Origin: CAZGZD01 sp964401915
Lineage (GTDB): Bacteria; Patescibacteriota; Microgenomatia; UBA1406; GWC2-37-13
Direction of reading: 5' to 3'
DNA length: 8,329 nucleotides
NCBI GenBank assembly: GCA_964401915.1
Contig: CAYOAI010000026.1
Span: 1 to 8,329, forward strand
Shown here: positions 5,319-8,329 of the stretch, piece by piece
How positions within the stretch are numbered: position 1 is the stretch's first letter
Layout: every line of letters starts with the position of its first letter
Translations under genes and position numbers: made by a program
Notes under the pieces: generated by a model
Databases searched by the model: none
Seen by the model: the letters and a program-made list of their open reading frames with translations, nothing else
What the model was told of the DNA's origin: nothing

Positions 5319-6530
5319 ATGGCAACATGTGTCCGATACATTGACGAGAATGGTCAGATAAAAAATAAGAGAGTACTTCTTCGTGCGGATTTTGACGTAT
5401 CGATAAATTCAAATTACGAAATTGCCGATGATGCTCGAATACATCGAAACTTACCTACTATAAATTATCTATTAAAGAATAAAAATAAATTGATTTGCGT
5501 TGCTAAGCTCAATCGCCCAACCTCCCGCGATCCTAAACATTCATTAAAGGTCGTAGTCGCGAGACTTCAAGAATATCTTCCAAATTATAAAGTAATACTC
5601 ATCGATGATTTTTTAAGCCCTGAGGGTAAACAGCAGATCGAAGATCAAAAAGATAATGAAGTTATCGTACTTGAAAACATCAGATTTTATCCTGGCGAAA
5701 AAATCAATAGAATACCTTTTTCTAAAAAATTAGCCAGTCTTGCTGATGTATACGTCAACGATGCATTTGCTATGTCCCACCGAGTGGACGCATCTGTGGT
5801 GACAGTCCCCAATTATCTCCCAGCGTATGGAGGACTTCTTCTGAAAAACGAGATTCAAATGATGGATAAAATAACTAAAAATGCACGCCATCCAGTTGTG
5901 GTCATCATAGGCGGAGCAAAAATCACAACTAAGATCAACTTCATACGCAAACTCACTGAAATAGCTGACTATATTTTATTTGGTGGCGGAATTGCCAACA
6001 CTTTTCTTAAGGCGCAGGGTTATCAGATAGGTCAAAGCATGTATGAATATGAGGCTGTTGAGAAAGCTAGGCGACTGCTCTACAAAGCTCGGAAGAATAA
6101 GTGTGAGATTATACTACCCCAAGACGTGGTAGTCGCGGCAGATCTTAAATCAGACAAAAGTAAAGTCTTAAAGATAAAGGATTTTAAAAATGGAGATAAG
6201 ATCCTTGATATTGGGCCGGAAAGTAAAGCCGAATATGGAGCGATAATCGCAAAGGCCAAGACAATTGTATGGAATGGACCTGTTGGGTACTTTGAGAATC
6301 CAGAGTTCCGCCAGGGCACTGATTTCATCTACTATGCCATCACTCACAACGATGAGGCCACGACAATTGTAGGTGGAGGAGACACACTTGCCGCAATATC
6401 TAAAAAAGAATATCTTGATAAATTAACTCACATTTCAACTGGCGGCGGGGCTATGCTTGAATATCTAGAGAAAGGTCGTCTTCCTGGTCTCACTGCACTT
6501 GAGAAGAATAATCCCGAGAATAAAAAGTAA
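5319..6530 (+). CDS. pgk: Phosphoglycerate kinase, divergent
   Basis: Transfers phosphate between 1,3-bisphosphoglycerate and ADP, or the reverse in gluconeogenesis. Seen in 403 residues: RADFDV (22-27), Arg40, LENIRF (118-123), NDAFAMSHR (147-155), GGAKITTK (198-205), the nucleotide-site GGGIANTFL (222-230), DIGP (297-300), WNGPVG (318-323), GGGDT (352-356) and the C-terminal HISTGGGAMLEYLE (371-384). The substrate-binding arginines are kept. However, the canonical SHLGRP is AKLNRP (62-67), the NVP of RxDFNVP is DVS, and the AHRAHAS-type motif reads SHRVDAS. The first third is clearly more AT-rich than the neighbours. The start is the ATG at 5319, 13 bases after gap with only a weak AAGAGA upstream. 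An in-frame TTG at 5280 would overlap gap. Convergent ALDH begins 35 bases past the stop, and no clear terminator is visible there. Confidence 0.93.
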   Translation: MATCVRYIDENGQIKNKRVLLRADFDVSINSNYEIADDARIHRNLPTINYLLKNKNKLICVAKLNRPTSRDPKHSLKVVVARLQEYLPNYKVILIDDFLSPEGKQQIEDQKDNEVIVLENIRFYPGEKINRIPFSKKLASLADVYVNDAFAMSHRVDASVVTVPNYLPAYGGLLLKNEIQMMDKITKNARHPVVVIIGGAKITTKINFIRKLTEIADYILFGGGIANTFLKAQGYQIGQSMYEYEAVEKARRLLYKARKNKCEIILPQDVVVAADLKSDKSKVLKIKDFKNGDKILDIGPESKAEYGAIIAKAKTIVWNGPVGYFENPEFRQGTDFIYYAITHNDEATTIVGGGDTLAAISKKEYLDKLTHISTGGGAMLEYLEKGRLPGLTALEKNNPENKK

Positions 6531-6565
6531 CAAAAACTTCCCTTAGTAGTTCTATTTTGAAAAAA

Positions 6566-7930
6566 TTATTTCACAACAATCGTCTTGGCATTGACGAATT
6601 CGTGGATTCCGTGGCGGGAGAGCTCGCGGCCGTAGCCTGATTTTTTGATACCACCAAAAGGAAGCCGTGGGTCAGACTTGACAAAGTCGTTCACAAATAC
6701 TGCGCCAGACTCGATCTGATGAGCTACTTGCTGGGCCCGTTCTACATCCTGGCTCCATACTGCTCCACCAAGTCCGAAACGTGAATCATTGGCAACACGA
6801 ATAGCATCTGTCTCATCTTTGACTTTTATTACGATAGCCACAGGCCCGAAGAATTCTTCCTCGTATGCTGGCATACCAGGTGCAACGTTAACCAGTACTG
6901 TGGGGGGGTAGTAACTACCTGGCATATCGGGAATCTTACCACCAGTCAATATTTTAGCTCCTTTTGCGACTGATCTTTCAACCTGCTTATGCAGTTCGTC
7001 TCGCAGGTCAACTCGCGCAAGAGGACCAATCTGAGTCTCCACATCCTGTGGGTCGCCCATCTTAAGAGCTTCCATTGCAGGAACAAACTTATCTATAAAT
7101 TCATCGTAGACTGACTCAACAACAATAAAGCGTTTAGCACAAATACAGCTCTGACCTGCGTTCAAAGTCCGGCCAGTCACTGCCCCAGCCACGGCAGCGT
7201 CAAGATCCGCGTCGTCTAGAATTATAAAAGGATCAGATCCTCCAAGCTCAAGTACTGTCGGCTTGATATGCTCCCCAGCAACAGCTGCCACACGTGATCC
7301 AGCAAACTCTGATCCGGTCACTGTCGCTGCCGCTATCCGATCATCGGCGACTATCGCATCCATATGTGCACCCCCCACCAGAAGTGCACTAAATACACCT
7401 TTTGGATAACCTGCCCGTTCAAAAATCTCCACCATCTTAAGGGCCGACATCGTGACATTGGAGGCATGTTTAAGAACCACTACATTGCCCGCCATTGTAG
7501 CCGGTGCCGCAGCACGAAACACCTGGTGAAAGGGAAAATTCCACGGCATAACAGCCAAAAGCACACCTAAGGGCTGATAATGCACATAGCTTTTTTGCGC
7601 TTCAGTCTGGATTACTTCATCTGCCAAAAACTCCTTTGCATGCTCAGCGTAATATTCACATCCCCAAGCACATTTCTCAACTTCGGCCACGGCCTGAGCG
7701 AGCGGCTTACCCATCTCAAGTGTGATAATCCGGCCGTACTCAAGTGAATTCTTCCTAAGATCCTCAGCAACCTTAAGCAGTAGCTTTGAACGAGTCTCAA
7801 ACGAAGTATTTCTCCACTCCTTGTATGCGTCAACTGAAGTATCAAGCAACTTATTAATCTCATCTTTGCCCATTTCCTTAAACTCTTGAATGAGCTCACC
7901 AGTTGCCGGATTTATAGTTTGAAGTGCCAT
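6566..7930 (-). CDS. gabD: Succinate-semialdehyde dehydrogenase, GabD1-type aldehyde dehydrogenase
   Basis: Expected to oxidise succinate semialdehyde to succinate with NAD(P)+ in the cytoplasm. Other aldehydes are possible. Seen in 454 residues: MPWNFPF with Asn131, VLKHASN with Lys154 and Ser157, the nucleotide loop TGSEFAG (205-211), LELGGSDPF with general base Glu228, NAGQSCIC with nucleophile Cys262, EEFFGP (358-363), and LPFGGIKKSGYGRE (423-436). The GGSDPF and AGQSCICAKRF patterns and the short length (about 455 aa against about 480 for GabD) fit the GabD1 branch known from cyanobacteria and mycobacteria. A second cysteine, Cys264, sits two residues after the nucleophile. The gene lies downstream of a thiamine-diphosphate enzyme on the same strand. 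A weak TTTAAT -10 candidate lies nine bases before its ATG, and no Shine-Dalgarno sequence is seen. Confidence 0.9.
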   Translation of the reverse strand: MALQTINPATGELIQEFKEMGKDEINKLLDTSVDAYKEWRNTSFETRSKLLLKVAEDLRKNSLEYGRIITLEMGKPLAQAVAEVEKCAWGCEYYAEHAKEFLADEVIQTEAQKSYVHYQPLGVLLAVMPWNFPFHQVFRAAAPATMAGNVVVLKHASNVTMSALKMVEIFERAGYPKGVFSALLVGGAHMDAIVADDRIAAATVTGSEFAGSRVAAVAGEHIKPTVLELGGSDPFIILDDADLDAAVAGAVTGRTLNAGQSCICAKRFIVVESVYDEFIDKFVPAMEALKMGDPQDVETQIGPLARVDLRDELHKQVERSVAKGAKILTGGKIPDMPGSYYPPTVLVNVAPGMPAYEEEFFGPVAIVIKVKDETDAIRVANDSRFGLGGAVWSQDVERAQQVAHQIESGAVFVNDFVKSDPRLPFGGIKKSGYGRELSRHGIHEFVNAKTIVVK

Positions 7931-7952
7931 ATATGAAATATTAAATTAACAG

Positions 7953-8012
7953 TGTCATTGCGAACTTGTTTCGGAATCTCATACGAGATCCTGAAATAAA
8001 TTCAGGATGACA
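7953..8012. repeat. 60-bp interspersed palindromic repeat unit
   Basis: The unit is bounded by TGTCAT (7953-7958) and ATGACA (8007-8012). Inside are two overlapping, competing hairpins. One has a 12-pair stem with one mismatch and an ATAC loop (7969-7996). The other is TCCTGAA-ATAAA-TTCAGGA (7989-8007). The segment GAACTTGTTTC (7962-7972) is also nearly complementary to GAAATAAATTC (7993-8003). This arrangement resembles TGTCAT...ATGACA palindromic repeats scattered between genes in many bacteria, notably Bacteroidetes and Rickettsiales; I recall that from general knowledge and have not checked it. It fills most of the gap between two same-strand genes and could act as a terminator, mRNA 3' stabiliser or non-autonomous mobile unit. 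The AAATTCTG direct repeat just right of it (8013-8030) may be part of the insertion scar. Confidence 0.7.
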
Positions 8013-8030
8013 AAATTCTGATAAATTCTG

Positions 8031-8329
8031 TCACTTTTTAATCTCTTTAGATAAATCCCTCGATAGTTTCTTGGACAATTCTAAATTAACCGAGGGATCG
8101 ATGTCAACAATCACAGCCGCAAGCTCACCTCGCTTTACCGTCTCTTTGAGATCTCGCTCAAGTTCGCTGACATTTTTTGGATTATATGCGCGAACACCAA
8201 AACTCTCAACATACTTAACGAGGTCTGGATTGGCAATTTTTGTACCATATGCCCGACCCTTTGCGCCTGTTTGTTTCCAAGAAATAAGACCATAGTCATT
8301 GTCGTTGACAATAATGATTGTATAAGCCA
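8031..8329 (-). CDS. Thiamine-diphosphate-dependent enzyme (acetolactate synthase / 2-oxo acid decarboxylase family), C-terminal fragment
   Basis: The last 98 codons are present; the gene begins beyond the right edge. Seen: the fragment opens with TIIIVNDNDYGLISWKQ, the end of the thiamine-diphosphate/Mg-binding motif (family pattern NDN-YG-I-WKQ) in the PP domain. NPDLVKYVESFGVRAY (33-48) and a closing VIVDIDPSVNLELSKKL segment (72-88) follow, as in large-subunit acetolactate synthases. The tail is lysine-rich. Known of the family: members decarboxylate a 2-oxo acid and either join it to a second substrate or release an aldehyde. The fragment cannot show which. The neighbour downstream on the same strand is a succinate-semialdehyde dehydrogenase, so 2-oxoglutarate decarboxylase is a live alternative to acetolactate synthase. 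Confidence 0.85.
   Translation of the reverse strand, partial: AYTIIIVNDNDYGLISWKQTGAKGRAYGTKIANPDLVKYVESFGVRAYNPKNVSELERDLKETVKRGELAAVIVDIDPSVNLELSKKLSRDLSKEIKK

Noticed and set aside
6531..6565. Terminator between convergent pgk and the ALDH gene
   Set aside because: Only weak pairing (AACT/AGTT) and no stem with a T-run are present in the 35-bp gap.
8071..8295. Plus-strand frame at the right edge
   Set aside because: It is antisense to the thiamine-diphosphate enzyme fragment, whose motifs are clear on the minus strand.
1..8329. Recoded TGA (Gly) as in Gracilibacteria-type lineages
   Set aside because: Well-conserved genes contain no in-frame TGA, and TGA serves as the natural stop of the HIT and thiamine-diphosphate genes.
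1..8329. tRNA, rRNA, CRISPR arrays, insertion sequences, defence genes
   Set aside because: Gaps are short, and none contains a cloverleaf, spaced direct repeats or a transposase frame.

Overview
The window most likely comes from a small-genome bacterium, probably of the Candidate Phyla Radiation (Patescibacteria). This is inferred, not proven. The basis is the compact gene packing, the standard genetic code, start codons almost without Shine-Dalgarno sequences, short lone-domain proteins, and divergent versions of central-carbon enzymes (an atypical long class II aldolase and a phosphoglycerate kinase with a degenerate SHLGRP motif). No rRNA, tRNA, CRISPR array or insertion sequence is visible.

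Layout. At the left edge (1-263, +) is the C-terminal tail of a Clp/Hsp100 AAA+ ATPase. Convergent to it is a minus-strand block, read from 1858 down to 336: a HIT-family nucleotide hydrolase, a single-domain MGMT-like alkyltransferase three bases behind it, and then an orphan protein that I do not recognise. The orphan probably has its own start at 1007, because a hairpin with a T-run and a possible promoter lie just upstream. The gap at 1859-1939 holds two back-to-back sigma70-type promoters sharing a tandem ATTGACAA duplication. One fires left into the HIT gene and one fires right.

The rightward block (1940-6530) is a four-gene sugar-phosphate cluster: class II aldolase, class I fructose-1,6-bisphosphatase (overlapping start), GAPDH and PGK. 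A long GC-cored hairpin element and an extended -10 promoter separate the bisphosphatase from GAPDH. The bisphosphatase, together with GAPDH residues that suggest NADP(H) use, points to a gluconeogenic direction: 3-phosphoglycerate to 1,3-bisphosphoglycerate to glyceraldehyde-3-phosphate to fructose-1,6-bisphosphate to fructose-6-phosphate. Triose-phosphate isomerase is not in the window.

The right end (6566-8329, -) holds a GabD1-type succinate-semialdehyde dehydrogenase. Upstream of it is the C-terminus of a thiamine-diphosphate enzyme of the acetolactate-synthase family. A 60-bp palindromic repeat lies in the 100-bp gap between them. This gene order recalls the cyanobacterial 2-oxoglutarate decarboxylase/SSADH pair that bypasses 2-oxoglutarate dehydrogenase, and it is the most interesting functional hypothesis here. 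Most genes are ordinary families. The less explained items are the orphan protein, the hairpin element before GAPDH and the palindromic repeat.
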